DNA of 64,000 nt from JAJPHW01 sp963799065 (GCA_963799065.1 CAWCVJ010000001.1:558001-622000), one strand, 5' to 3'; positions 1 through 8,423 are shown, counted from the stretch's first letter. Numbers and translations: made by a program. Notes: generated by a model not told the origin, from the letters alone.

Positions 1-1400
1 GCCTTCATGAGTTCGTCGCGGGTAGTTCCGTGATCGGGGTACCCAGCCACTCCGGCGCTGATCGTGACGGGCCGATGAACGCCGGGAAACTGCCAGCTTT
101 CAACCGAAGCCCGCAGCTTGTGAGCGACATCGAATGCGTCTTTTGCGCTCGCCTGTGCCAGCAGTATCGCAAACTCCTCGCCTCCATATCGGCAGACCAC
201 GTCGATCTTGCGTACTTGTTGGTGCAGCAACGATGAAACTTGGCGCAGGACTTCGTCTCCCAGTAGATGGCCGAACTCGTCATTGAGCGACTTGAATTGA
301 TCGATATCGAGCATAATGAGCGCGATGCCAGTGCCGAAGCGCTGGGCGCGTTCAATCTCCTCCGCCATGCGCATTTCGAAAAATCGCCGATTAAAGATTC
401 CGGTTAGCCCATCGCGGTAGGCGAGTTGCCGTACCCGCTCAACATAATACGCATTTTGAATGGCAGTCGCGCAGATGTCGGCCACCGATTCCAATGGAGC
501 CAGATCGTGCGGATTGAAGCACCCGCTTTCTCCGCATGCCAGTATCAACAAGCCCAGGGACTGACCAAACGAGACCAAAGGAATGATGACGCGGGAACGT
601 GTTTCTTCATAAAGCTGGAACTCCTGAGTTTGCGGGATCAGATTGTTGTGGACTATTGTCTTTCCGGAAGCCAGGGCCTCCCCGAACTTTCCCTCGGCCG
701 CCGCAAATCTGCCGCCTTCCCGAACCCGCGCCGTCAACAATCCGTAGTGCGCGCGTAGAACCAGTTGTTCCTCTTCTTTCAGCAGAATGGCGACCTGTGA
801 CACCTGGAACGACTGCTGCACCAACATGCAGGACTTGGAGAGTAAATGTTCAATATCCAGAACCGCGGTCGTCTGCTGTGCGATGGCGCTGATCGCTTCC
901 ATCTGCGCTGCTCTTCGCCGTTCTGTCGAATAGAGCTTGGCATTCTGTAACGCCATCGAAGCTTGAGTCGAAAAGAGGGTCAGCAAGTCGACGGTTTCCT
1001 CGTCGAAGTGGTCGACTTTGTCGCTTTGGCAGTCCAGTACGCCGACGAGCTCCTGCCGCACCATCAAAGGAATGGCAACTTCTGAACGGGTCGCTTTGCA
1101 GGTAGAGACATAGCGTTGATCCTGGCGCACATCGGGCGCATATACGGGACGCTTAGCGTGTGCAGCGGCGCCCGGAATCCCCTGGTGAAGACTCATGCGA
1201 ATGTTTTCGAAGCCCGGGTCCCACCCGATCTGCGAGCGAGTGTAAAGTTCCTGCGCGGTCTCGTCCAATAAAAGTATGGCAACATTTTTAAGATGAAAAT
1301 AATCCCGCGCAATGACGAGGATTTGCCGCAGCACCTCGTCCGAGTCGAGGCTCGACAATACCGCCTGACTGGCGTCATATAGAAGGGCGATTTTCTGCAT
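1..1400 (-). CDS. Diguanylate cyclase with two GAF domains, C-terminus beyond the window
   Basis: This gene predicts a cytoplasmic sensor that makes cyclic di-GMP from two GTP. About 466 residues are visible. There are two GAF-like domains (roughly residues 8-150 and 165-315), then a GGDEF domain beginning with DGLTG near residue 330. The active-site motif is GGEEF at residues 406-410. An RKID sequence five residues before it matches the RxxD inhibitory I-site, so product feedback is likely. There are no membrane segments. The ATG at 1400 is the first start after an in-frame TAG about 15 bases upstream; no strong ribosome binding site is visible. The frame stays open to the left edge, so the protein is incomplete here. 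The GAF ligand is unknown. Confidence 0.9.
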   Translation of the reverse strand, partial: MQKIALLYDASQAVLSSLDSDEVLRQILVIARDYFHLKNVAILLLDETAQELYTRSQIGWDPGFENIRMSLHQGIPGAAAHAKRPVYAPDVRQDQRYVSTCKATRSEVAIPLMVRQELVGVLDCQSDKVDHFDEETVDLLTLFSTQASMALQNAKLYSTERRRAAQMEAISAIAQQTTAVLDIEHLLSKSCMLVQQSFQVSQVAILLKEEEQLVLRAHYGLLTARVREGGRFAAAEGKFGEALASGKTIVHNNLIPQTQEFQLYEETRSRVIIPLVSFGQSLGLLILACGESGCFNPHDLAPLESVADICATAIQNAYYVERVRQLAYRDGLTGIFNRRFFEMRMAEEIERAQRFGTGIALIMLDIDQFKSLNDEFGHLLGDEVLRQVSSLLHQQVRKIDVVCRYGGEEFAILLAQASAKDAFDVAHKLRASVESWQFPGVHRPVTISAGVAGYPDHGTTRDELMK

Positions 1401-1461
1401 GAATGTAAAGGAAGTCTATCCTGAAGTGGCGGCGGTTACCGAGGTGCCCAAAGTAACGTGT

Positions 1462-1680
1462 TTATCGCAGGTTCGAGCGATGCGATGGCGCTTTGCCGCT
1501 CGCGAGCCACTTAACAATTCCGAACGCCACCAGACAGAACCAGAAGTCGACCGCCACGCCCCAGTCGGTGGCAAAGGGACGATGTCGGGCTAACGGAGGC
1601 AGGTAAGGCATTACCCAGTAATAGGCTAAGTTCCCCGCCAGAACTGCAAGAAGGGCCTGGAAAAAATTTCCCACGAACAT
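1462..1680 (-). CDS. Small membrane protein downstream of dnaE2
   Basis: This is a 72-residue hydrophobic protein with two likely membrane segments (about residues 3-22 and 42-60) separated by a proline- and arginine-rich loop. The C-terminus is basic. A longer frame runs up to 1824 and overlaps the end of dnaE2, but its first 48 residues are polar and look non-coding, so the ATG at 1680 is preferred. It is the last gene of the mutasome operon direction, about 130 bases after dnaE2. I do not recognise a family. The clear alternation of hydrophobic segments argues that it is real, but co-transcription with dnaE2 is inferred. Confidence 0.55.
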   Translation of the reverse strand: MFVGNFFQALLAVLAGNLAYYWVMPYLPPLARHRPFATDWGVAVDFWFCLVAFGIVKWLASGKAPSHRSNLR

Positions 1681-1810
1681 TTTAGACACCGCGATGACGC
1701 TTTTAGCTCCAGGACCGCACTTGCCAGATGGGGAGAAAACATGCGCGATTTCGCTTCCACTCTCGAAGTCAGGGATCGAGCAACGGAATTGATTAGCGAG
1801 AAAAGATTGC

Positions 1811-4800
1811 TTAGTGAAAATCATGCGAGGTGACGGTAATGCGTTCGATGGTGAGTTCTTCCACCCGCTGTGCTTTGACGGAGATTACGTTGTCTTGATG
1901 TTGCAGAATACCGTCGATCATCAGGAATTGGCCGGAGGTGATGACCAGGCGGCGTTTTTGAAATAAATCGGGATCGATAATGGCGTTGGCGACGCCGGTT
2001 TCGTCTTCGAGACTGAGGAAACAGAATCCTTTCGCGGTGCCGGGGCGCTGGCGGGTGATGACGCATCCGCCGACGCGGAGGCGTTGTCCGTTGCGAAGAG
2101 TGGCCAACTGTTTGGCGGGAACGATGCCGAATCGCGTCATTTGTTCGCGATGGTAGGCCATGGGATGGGGGCCGACGGTCAGGCCGGTGCCGCGAAAATC
2201 CGCGACCAGACGTTCCTGGTTGTTCATGGGAAGCAGTGGAGATTTAGCGTCCGGCTCGGGCAGGTCGTCGAGCAGCGGGCCGGAGTTGCGTACGGCGCGC
2301 TCGACCTGCCAGAGAGCATCGCGGCGATGCAATTTTAGTTTTGTCGGAGCTTGGCTCGAAGATGACGAGCTTTCTGGGATGGCGTTGAGTGCGCCGATTT
2401 CGGCGAGGGTGTCGAGTTCGTCCTTGCGCAGTTCGGGGACGCGATGGATTAAATCGCGAATGGATTCGAAGGGTGCGCGGCTGCGTTGGGCGAGCAAGGC
2501 TTCGGCGGCAATGGAGCGTAAGCCGCGGGCATAGCGCAATCCCATGCGCATCGAAATTTGCGGCGGAGATGAGCCATGAGATGTCAGGGTGCAGTTCCAG
2601 TCGGATTTCGTGACGTCGATAGGAAGAACTTTCAATCCGTGGCGCTGTGCGTCTTTCACAAGCGTGGAGGGACTATAAAATCCCATGGGCTGATTGTTCA
2701 GTAGCGCGGCGGTGAATGCGGCCAGATAGTGGCACTTCAAATAGGCGCTGGCGTAGGCGATCAGGGCGAAGCTGGCGGCGTGGGACTCGGGAAATCCGTA
2801 GAGCGCGAAGGAGATGATGGAGAGAATGATCTGCTCCTGCGCGGCTTGTGGGATGCCGTTGTGGGTCATGCCGGAACGCAGCCGGGCTTCGATTTCTTTC
2901 ATGCGCGCTTGCGAGCGCTTGAAGCCCATGGCGCGACGCAACTCTTCGGCTTCGCCGCCGCTGAAATTGGCGGCGACCATGGCAATGCGCAGCAGTTGCT
3001 CCTGGAAAAGTGGCACGCCGAGGGTGCGCTCCAGAACTGGCTGCAAGGAAGGATGCGGGTAAGTGACGTCTTCGCGGCCCATGCGGCGCTGTAGATAAGG
3101 ATTGACCATTTGTCCGACAATCGGGCCGGGGCGAATGATTGCGACTTGCACCACGATGTCGTAGAAGCGCTGTGGGCGCAGGCGCGGCAGGCAGGACATT
3201 TGCGCGCGGCTCTCGACTTGAAACATTCCGACGGTGTCGGCTTTTTGTAGTGTGGCGTATACATCTTTGTCGTCGGCGGGCAGATGGGCGAGATCGACTT
3301 CTTCTTTGTAATGGTTGCGAATGAGATGGAGAGAATCTTCGAGCACGGCCATCATGCCAAGCCCGAGCAAGTCGACTTTGATGATGCCGAGATCGTTGCA
3401 ATCTTCTTTGTCCCACTGAATGACGACGCGACCGGGCATGGATGCAGGTTCGAGCGGCGAGATTAAATCGAGTTGTCCCTGACAAATCACCATGCCGCCG
3501 GAGTGCTGGCCGAGATGACGCGGCAAGTCTTGCACGGCGACGCATAGCTCGAAATATTTGCGCATGCGGGGATGGCGCAAGTCGACTCCGGCATCGTGAA
3601 AGCGCTTGTCCAGAGCGTCGTTGGCATCTTTGAATTCCCAGGCGGAGACGGCGGCGGAAACTTTACTTAACATCTCATTGTCGAGGCCGAGCACCTTGCC
3701 CATTTCACGCGCGGCCATACGATTGCGATAAGTGATGACGTTGGCGGTCATGGCAGCGCCGCGCTCGCCGTAACGGCGATAGAGATATTGAATGACGCGC
3801 TCGCGCTGATCGCCGCTGGGCAGATCGAGATCGATGTCGGGCCACTCGCCACGTTCCTCGGAGAGAAAGCGTTCGAAAAGTAATTCCATGCCGACGGGAT
3901 CGACGGCGGTGATGCCGAGGGAGTAGCAAACGGCGCTGTTGGCGGCCGATCCGCGGCCTTGGACGAGAATCTTTTGCTCGGCGCAGTAGCGGACGAGATC
4001 CCACACGATGAGGAAATAGCCTTCCAGTTTCAGGTGAGCGATCAGAGTGAGTTCGCGCTCGATCTGGCGGCGGGCACGCTGTTGCAGGTCGGCTGTGGCG
4101 CGGCCATAACGGCGGCGGAAGCCTTCCCAGGAGCGCTGGCGGAGAAACGACATCATGGTTTCGCCTTCGGGCACGGGATATTGCGGGAATTGGTAGCCCA
4201 GGTCTTTCAGGGTGAATTCGAGGCGGGAAGAAAGTTCGACAGTGGTTTGGATGGCTTGCGGAATGTCCGCAAAGATCGCCTGCATTTGTTTGGGCGATTT
4301 CAGATGACGCTCGGAATTTATGGCGAGAAGTTTGCCCGATGTGGCCAGAGTTTTATGGTGGCGAAGGGCGGTGAAGACGTCTAATAGCTCGCGCTCGCGG
4401 GATAGGGAATAACTGACTCCATTGGTTGCCAACAGCGGCAAGTTTAGGGATTCAGCAATCTGCATGGCGGCTTGATTGCGCCATTCTTGGGGGCGATGAA
4501 AATGGCGTTGTAATTCGACATAAAGATTTTCGTCGCCGAAAATTCTTTTTAGGCGTGTGATGCATGAGCGGGCTTCGCCCATGCCACCTTGAGCGAGTGC
4601 GGCGGCGAGGGGGCCATGTTCATCTCCGGTGAGGCAGATTAGGCCGGCGGCGAATTCTTCCAGCTCACTTTCGTGGACCTCGCCTTCTCCTTTTTTAGCG
4701 CGCAGCTTCATTTTGGTGATGAGCTGGCACAGGTTTTGATAGCCTTGGCGCGAATGGGCAAGTAAAGGAAGGCGGCAGCCGGGCATCGTGATTTCCGCGC

Positions 4801-4987
4801 CGATATGGGCTTTCAATCCTTTCTTCTTCGCGGCCATGTGAAAGCGTGGCGCGCCATAGACACCATCGCGGTCGAGCAGAGCCATGGCGGACATGTTCAT
4901 TTCCGCAGCCACAGAAATTAGTTGTTCGGGCAAGGAAGCGCCTTCGAGGAAGCTGAAGGCGGAGCGGGCGTGAAGTTCGATGTACAT
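1811..4987 (-). CDS. dnaE2: Error-prone DNA polymerase DnaE2
   Basis: This is a C-family DNA polymerase III alpha-like protein of 1058 residues that carries out translesion synthesis as the catalytic member of the ImuA-ImuB-DnaE2 mutasome. It opens with a PHP domain (MYIELHARSAFSFLEGASLP). The polymerase palm motif PDIDLDLP near residue 382 keeps the metal-binding aspartates. The region with ESHAASFALIAYASAYLK and the C-terminal OB-fold (from about residue 960, RVGGCVITRQRPGTAKGF) are typical of DnaE2. The length is at the usual value for DnaE2 and shorter than replicative DnaE1. It lies 55 bases after imuB. No Shine-Dalgarno is visible before its ATG; instead a perfect 12-base palindrome ends three bases upstream, which may matter for its expression. 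Confidence 0.95.
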   Translation of the reverse strand: MYIELHARSAFSFLEGASLPEQLISVAAEMNMSAMALLDRDGVYGAPRFHMAAKKKGLKAHIGAEITMPGCRLPLLAHSRQGYQNLCQLITKMKLRAKKGEGEVHESELEEFAAGLICLTGDEHGPLAAALAQGGMGEARSCITRLKRIFGDENLYVELQRHFHRPQEWRNQAAMQIAESLNLPLLATNGVSYSLSRERELLDVFTALRHHKTLATSGKLLAINSERHLKSPKQMQAIFADIPQAIQTTVELSSRLEFTLKDLGYQFPQYPVPEGETMMSFLRQRSWEGFRRRYGRATADLQQRARRQIERELTLIAHLKLEGYFLIVWDLVRYCAEQKILVQGRGSAANSAVCYSLGITAVDPVGMELLFERFLSEERGEWPDIDLDLPSGDQRERVIQYLYRRYGERGAAMTANVITYRNRMAAREMGKVLGLDNEMLSKVSAAVSAWEFKDANDALDKRFHDAGVDLRHPRMRKYFELCVAVQDLPRHLGQHSGGMVICQGQLDLISPLEPASMPGRVVIQWDKEDCNDLGIIKVDLLGLGMMAVLEDSLHLIRNHYKEEVDLAHLPADDKDVYATLQKADTVGMFQVESRAQMSCLPRLRPQRFYDIVVQVAIIRPGPIVGQMVNPYLQRRMGREDVTYPHPSLQPVLERTLGVPLFQEQLLRIAMVAANFSGGEAEELRRAMGFKRSQARMKEIEARLRSGMTHNGIPQAAQEQIILSIISFALYGFPESHAASFALIAYASAYLKCHYLAAFTAALLNNQPMGFYSPSTLVKDAQRHGLKVLPIDVTKSDWNCTLTSHGSSPPQISMRMGLRYARGLRSIAAEALLAQRSRAPFESIRDLIHRVPELRKDELDTLAEIGALNAIPESSSSSSQAPTKLKLHRRDALWQVERAVRNSGPLLDDLPEPDAKSPLLPMNNQERLVADFRGTGLTVGPHPMAYHREQMTRFGIVPAKQLATLRNGQRLRVGGCVITRQRPGTAKGFCFLSLEDETGVANAIIDPDLFQKRRLVITSGQFLMIDGILQHQDNVISVKAQRVEELTIERITVTSHDFH

Positions 4988-4989
4988 GG

Positions 4990-5001
4990 CGTCACGTGAC
5001 G
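4990..5001. promoter_or_regulatory. 12-bp perfect palindrome before the dnaE2 start
   Basis: CGTCACGTGACG is perfectly self-complementary and ends three bases before the dnaE2 ATG, in the place where a ribosome binding site would be expected. It could be a protein binding site or a small hairpin in the imuB-dnaE2 mRNA. Its function is not known; only the symmetry and position are seen. Confidence 0.45.
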
Positions 5002-5005
5002 GTTA

Positions 5006-5036
5006 GGGATTTCTTCGTTTCGCTCAGAATGATGAG
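5006..5036. repeat. Interspersed repeat unit of the 'ATTCTGAGCGAAACGAAGAA' type
   Basis: The spacer between imuB and dnaE2 holds an imperfect inverted repeat (ATTTCTTCG / CGCTCAGAAT). It closely matches a short sequence, ATTCTGAGCG-AAGCGAAGAAT, that recurs between genes in many Acidobacteriota and some other genomes. That comparison is from general knowledge; only one copy is in this window. No function can be stated. Confidence 0.45.
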
Positions 5037-5042
5037 GCACTT

Positions 5043-6578
5043 TTAGTCATAGGTGCCTTGCAGGAACCATGTGCCGTGAATTAGATCGTGAGCCAGGCGA
5101 TAGAGCGTCATGGAATCGCCTTCGGGGACGGCGATGTCCCATTCATCGTGCGACCAGGTTTCGGGCTCCCACCAATCGCCGGAAGTGCGCCATGGTCCGG
5201 CGGTCCAGACGATGGGTAGTTTATTCAGGCGGGACGGGTTGCCGTTTTCTAAACTCACATTTACTGGACGCGAGGGACGGAAGATGCGCATGGCAGTGAC
5301 GAATGTTGGCGGATGTTTTTCGTTTAGAGGATCTGCGACAGGTGGGGCGAAGTGCTTCATGTGAAATGCCTCGGGGCGATGGGTGTCCAGCAGTTCGACG
5401 CTGCCCACTTTGTCTTCGCCGACGATGGCGGCGATTTTCGCGAGAGTGAGCTCGAGTTTTTCGGGCTCGGGTGACGGGGGAAGAAAAAGTCCGGTGGGGA
5501 CTGCGCGTGGGCGGGCAGGTTCGGCTGCGAGATGAACTTTTACAATGGGAGCGCCGGGAGCATGGGCGCGCAAGTCGAGTTGCAGCAGTTTCAGGAAAAG
5601 CTGGGCGTCGCGCATGGGAGTGGGCAAATGCAGCGTACGCAGAAAAATACTGGGCGCAGTCGAGACGGTGCAGGAATCGTCGGCGCAGCCGGAGTCGAGG
5701 TGTAAACGCAGACGGAGTTCTTGAGCCGCCAAAGCGCGGGCCTGCAGGCGTTCGCAAAGCTGATCGAGCAGGCGGTGCAGAACGAAGGCCAGCGGATCGA
5801 GCAAAGTTATGGGATGCTCCAGTTCGAAAGTTTCCTCGAAGGTTAAGGCGGGCTCGGAGGGAACTAACATACGCTGAGTTTCGCCGCGCGCCAGCATTTG
5901 CAGATGGAGGCCGGGCTGACCCAGGCGCTCACTCAGCGCGATTTGCGGCAGTGCCGCCAGATCGCGCAAGGTGCGCATGCCCCAGCGTTGCAGCGTGTCG
6001 AAAAGTTTATTGTCCCCATCATGAGCACAGTTAGAAACGTGATGCGCTAAGACTTCCAACGAAAGTGGGCCCAACATCGCTGGCTCTTTTTCAGGCGGAA
6101 TGATTGTGATAGCGAAAAATCCTCGGGCCGCAAGCATGGCAGTGTCTGGATTCGAAGCGATGGCGACCTGGATTGCCAATCCTAATCGCGAAGCTTGGTC
6201 TTTGAGCTTGCGGGCAAGATGGGGCAGTGGGCCGAACAACGCTTCGAGGCCCGTGACATCAATCAGAAGCGTGTCGCAGGCGATGTCTTCGATGCGCGGC
6301 GAGAAGGCTTGAGCGCAGTCCAGCAGCGCGGCATGGGCGGCGGTTTCCTGAGAGGTCGACTGTTGGCGCAGTGTGATGCCGCCGCAGGATTCGAGCTCGA
6401 GTTTGCTCATTCCGGGATGCACGCCGGCGTTGCGAGCGGCTTCGTTGCGGGCCAAGACGGTTTGCAGAGGAGCGCGTCCGATGATGACGGCGACGGCTTG
6501 CGAACGCAGCTCGGGTTCGGCACGGAGTACGGCTTGCACGGGGAAGTCAGGGACGAAGAGGCAAGCGTAGACGTTCAT
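5043..6578 (-). CDS. imuB: ImuB, inactive Y-family polymerase-like mutasome protein
   Basis: This 511-residue protein has the Y-family polymerase fold but lacks its active site. The N-terminal metal motif is replaced by CLFVPDFPVQA. The usual SxDE...DVTG stretch reads ACDTLLIDVTG near residue 105, without the catalytic glutamate. ImuB proteins act as the hub that links DnaE2, ImuA and the sliding clamp. The C-terminus (YRLAHDLIHGTWFLQGTYD) fits the family ending. The ATG chosen overlaps the imuA stop as ATGA, which implies translational coupling; an in-frame ATG five codons upstream is less likely. It lies between imuA and dnaE2 in one operon. Confidence 0.9.
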   Translation of the reverse strand: MNVYACLFVPDFPVQAVLRAEPELRSQAVAVIIGRAPLQTVLARNEAARNAGVHPGMSKLELESCGGITLRQQSTSQETAAHAALLDCAQAFSPRIEDIACDTLLIDVTGLEALFGPLPHLARKLKDQASRLGLAIQVAIASNPDTAMLAARGFFAITIIPPEKEPAMLGPLSLEVLAHHVSNCAHDGDNKLFDTLQRWGMRTLRDLAALPQIALSERLGQPGLHLQMLARGETQRMLVPSEPALTFEETFELEHPITLLDPLAFVLHRLLDQLCERLQARALAAQELRLRLHLDSGCADDSCTVSTAPSIFLRTLHLPTPMRDAQLFLKLLQLDLRAHAPGAPIVKVHLAAEPARPRAVPTGLFLPPSPEPEKLELTLAKIAAIVGEDKVGSVELLDTHRPEAFHMKHFAPPVADPLNEKHPPTFVTAMRIFRPSRPVNVSLENGNPSRLNKLPIVWTAGPWRTSGDWWEPETWSHDEWDIAVPEGDSMTLYRLAHDLIHGTWFLQGTYD

Positions 6579-7411
6579 GCCAGACTTTCCCATGGGCTGC
6601 GAAAGGTGAAATTTGCAGTGGCGGATTGTGCGGGCTTACGGGGCAGGCGGGAGCGCAGCAATTCTCCTTCGATCCGCAAGTTGGGCAAGAGTTGAGCATG
6701 AGACGGCTTGCTTTGCGAATAGGTGGCGTTAGCGCGTAATTGAATCGACAAAGAAGCGCAGCTCGGAGCACACGGCGCGGATGCCGTCACCAGCAAAATC
6801 GTGGGCGTATGCTCGACAGTTCGACGGAAGCGAAACCATGAGGCCAAGGGGATGCGTCGCAAGGCGGTGAGCGGGACATCGCCGAGATCGATGACGACCA
6901 TGCCGAAGCCTCCGCTTTGCAGCACCAGGTCGATGATTCGCAGGGTCTGATCGAGACGATTCATGATTGGGCTGCGATTTGGGATTCGTTTCCCGGAGGG
7001 CTTTTCGTTGCAACGGGTCCAGAGCAGGCGTGTTAGATCGACTCCGGCAGATGCGGCGGAGAGGGGATCGAAGGCGTCGCCTGCATCCACTAAAACGCAA
7101 GTTTCATGGCGGGCTGTGGCGGCAGCTAGAGCGGTTAGCAAAATGCTGGTGCGTCCGCTGGACGCGGGGCCGAATATTTCGGTGAGGCAGCCGCGCGGCA
7201 GTCCTGAGGTCAGGGTGTCGAGGGCGGGTACGCCACTGGGCACCATTTCGGGGGCGAGCCGAACTGCGAGATGCGATGCCATGGACACTCCGGCTAGCTT
7301 TGGGTTGGAGGACCAGTGGGCAGTGGTAGGCGGCTTGCGTTCGCCCGGTGAGGGAAACGGAAGGGCCGTGGGACGTGGCAAGGCAGACGCTAAAGACACA
7401 TGAATCCTCAC
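6575..7411 (-). CDS. imuA: ImuA, RecA-like mutasome protein
   Basis: This is a 278-residue RecA/SulA-like protein, first gene of the imuA-imuB-dnaE2 cassette for damage-induced mutagenesis. A Walker A-like segment, FGPASSGRTS near residue 80, has arginine in place of the usual lysine, so ATP hydrolysis may be weak or absent. A Walker B-like stretch (FGMVVIDLGDVP) follows near residue 170. The frame begins with GTG at 7411. The first 43 residues are proline-rich and poorly conserved in appearance, and an ATG at 7282 (MASHLAVRLAPE) is an alternative start. A promoter-like sequence lies about 65 bases upstream of the GTG. The imuB start overlaps its stop. Confidence 0.85.
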   Translation of the reverse strand: MRIHVSLASALPRPTALPFPSPGERKPPTTAHWSSNPKLAGVSMASHLAVRLAPEMVPSGVPALDTLTSGLPRGCLTEIFGPASSGRTSILLTALAAATARHETCVLVDAGDAFDPLSAASAGVDLTRLLWTRCNEKPSGKRIPNRSPIMNRLDQTLRIIDLVLQSGGFGMVVIDLGDVPLTALRRIPLASWFRFRRTVEHTPTILLVTASAPCAPSCASLSIQLRANATYSQSKPSHAQLLPNLRIEGELLRSRLPRKPAQSATANFTFRSPWESLA

Positions 7412-7438
7412 AAAAGCTCAAAAGCGGCCAAAATCGAA

Positions 7439-7463
7439 GTTTGCTATTTCGCTTTTTATTCGC
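7439..7463. promoter_or_regulatory. Direct repeat just downstream of the predicted imuA transcription start
   Basis: Between the predicted -10 element and imuA, the plus strand reads TTGCTATTTCGC followed by TTTTTATTCGCC, two near-identical 12-base units. Their position, just after the expected transcription start, would suit a repressor operator. I see no GAAC-N4-GTTC or GTTC-N7-GTTC type LexA site near imuA, so the regulator cannot be named. Confidence 0.3.
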
Positions 7464-7476
7464 CTATAGAGAGACG

Positions 7477-7505
7477 ATTTTGCGCTCTGGAAGAGGGCTT
7501 GTCAA
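7477..7505 (-). promoter_or_regulatory. Sigma70-like promoter for imuA-imuB-dnaE2
   Basis: On the minus strand there is a perfect -35 hexamer TTGACA (7500-7505), a 17-base spacer and a -10 hexamer CAAAAT (7477-7482) that matches four of six consensus positions. Transcription would start near 7470 and read into imuA. This is a pattern match only. Confidence 0.55.
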
Positions 7506-7527
7506 GGGCAAAAATAAGGCAAATCTG

Positions 7528-7562
7528 ATTACGCAAAATGCATTATGCAAATTTAGCGTAAT
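7528..7562. promoter_or_regulatory. Array of 7-bp repeats with inverted ends upstream of imuA
   Basis: Five consecutive heptamers fill this stretch: ATTACGC, AAAATGC, ATTATGC, AAATTTA, GCGTAAT. The first three are direct repeats of a common pattern. The first and last are perfect inverted copies of each other, and the whole is AT-rich in a GC-rich setting. It lies 23 to 57 bases upstream of the imuA -35 element. It may be a multi-site operator; the binding protein is unknown. Confidence 0.4.
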
Positions 7563-7692
7563 GTGATTTGACAATGGTGTGACAAGCGATGCCGTAACCT
7601 GCGTGGCAGCATTTGGTAGCGAATGTCATAGTGCGGAACGTCGCTATCATGCGTATCTTCTGATGGAAGAATACTTCGCAAGGAGAAGGTTC

Positions 7693-7862
7693 ATGAAAAT
7701 CGGTTTGACGTTTCTACTGCTTGCGCCACACTGCTGGCTTTGGCCGTGGGCGCTATCGCATCCGATTCCGTAGTATCAACCTTGCTGCCACAAGCCGACA
7801 GTGCATTCCGGGCAGTTCGAGAAGGCAAGGAAGCAATATTCACGGATCGGCCCGAAAGATAG
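7693..7862 (+). pseudogene. Small secreted protein gene with a frameshift in the signal peptide
   Basis: A strong ribosome binding site (AAGGAGAAGG) precedes ATG at 7693, which opens MKIGLTFLLLA. The frame then runs into proline- and tryptophan-rich residues and stops at 7773. Moving by one base at about 7722 gives ATLLALAVGAIASD, which completes a normal signal peptide with an A-x-A cleavage site. It continues for some 35 more residues to a TAG at 7862. That frame has no start codon of its own. The simplest reading is one lost base. A cysteine-containing open stretch in the first frame (7801-7998) may be a chance frame. I do not recognise the product. Confidence 0.35.
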
Positions 7863-8010
7863 CAACTGTAAGGATGCGTCCAAGGTAGACTGCGATATCC
7901 TTCCAGGATTCCAAGCGGTCGTGGTCAGGCATAAGTCCTGTTTTAGAAGTAAATCTGAGTCGAAGTGTAAGCCGAAGGCCGCCATCAAAACCCAATAGCG
8001 ATTGTGAAAG

Positions 8011-8391
8011 CTAGCTCTTTGCCGGACTCGCTGCGACCACTTCGCGGTCGGCGTCCTTCAGTCTGGCAGCTTTGCCGCGGAGTCCGCGGAGATAGAACAG
8101 TTTGGCGCGACGCACTTTGGAGGAGCGGACGATCTCGACTTTTTCGATGGCGCGGGAAGCGTCCGGGAAGATGCGTTCGACGCCCTGGCCGAAGCTGATT
8201 TTGCGTACTGTGAAGCTGGCTTGGGGACCCTTGCTGCGCGAGATGACGACGCCTTCGAAGGCCTGGACGCGTTCTTTGTCGCCTTCTTTAATTCTTACCT
8301 GAACCCGTATGGTGTCGCCGGGGACGAAGGCGGGAAGGACCTGGCGAGTGGTTTTCGCCAGTAATTTTTCGATGATGAGATTGTTCGACAT
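8011..8391 (-). CDS. rplS: 50S ribosomal protein L19
   Basis: This 126-residue protein is ribosomal protein L19, located at the 30S-50S interface. The family signature is clear: FVPGDTIRVQVRIKEGDKER, then QAFEGVVISR, FTVRKISFGQGVERIFP and the basic KVRRAKLFYLRGLRGKAARL end. The last dozen residues (DREVVAASPAKS) are a short variable tail. It is the last gene of the rpsP-khpA-rimM-trmD-rplS operon, 32 bases after trmD, so it shares control with the ribosome maturation genes. Length and start agree with the family. Confidence 0.97.
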   Translation of the reverse strand: MSNNLIIEKLLAKTTRQVLPAFVPGDTIRVQVRIKEGDKERVQAFEGVVISRSKGPQASFTVRKISFGQGVERIFPDASRAIEKVEIVRSSKVRRAKLFYLRGLRGKAARLKDADREVVAASPAKS

Positions 8392-8423
8392 GTTTTTTCT
8401 TTCTTCTCTTTGATTTCGAGATG

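Noticed and set aside
2673..3545. Minus-strand open frame of 290 codons
   Set aside because: It is an arginine-rich shifted frame inside dnaE2.
7528..7562. Possible CRISPR or integron-like repeat array
   Set aside because: The units are only 7 bases with no spacers and no cas or integrase genes nearby.
7412..7620. LexA box for the mutasome operon
   Set aside because: I looked for GAAC-N4-GTTC, GTTC-N7-GTTC and CTGT-N8-ACAG forms and found none at a useful position.
7801..7998. Cysteine-containing 65-codon frame as an independent gene
   Set aside because: No ribosome binding site at its ATG and it overlaps the restored frame of the broken secreted-protein gene; it may be chance.
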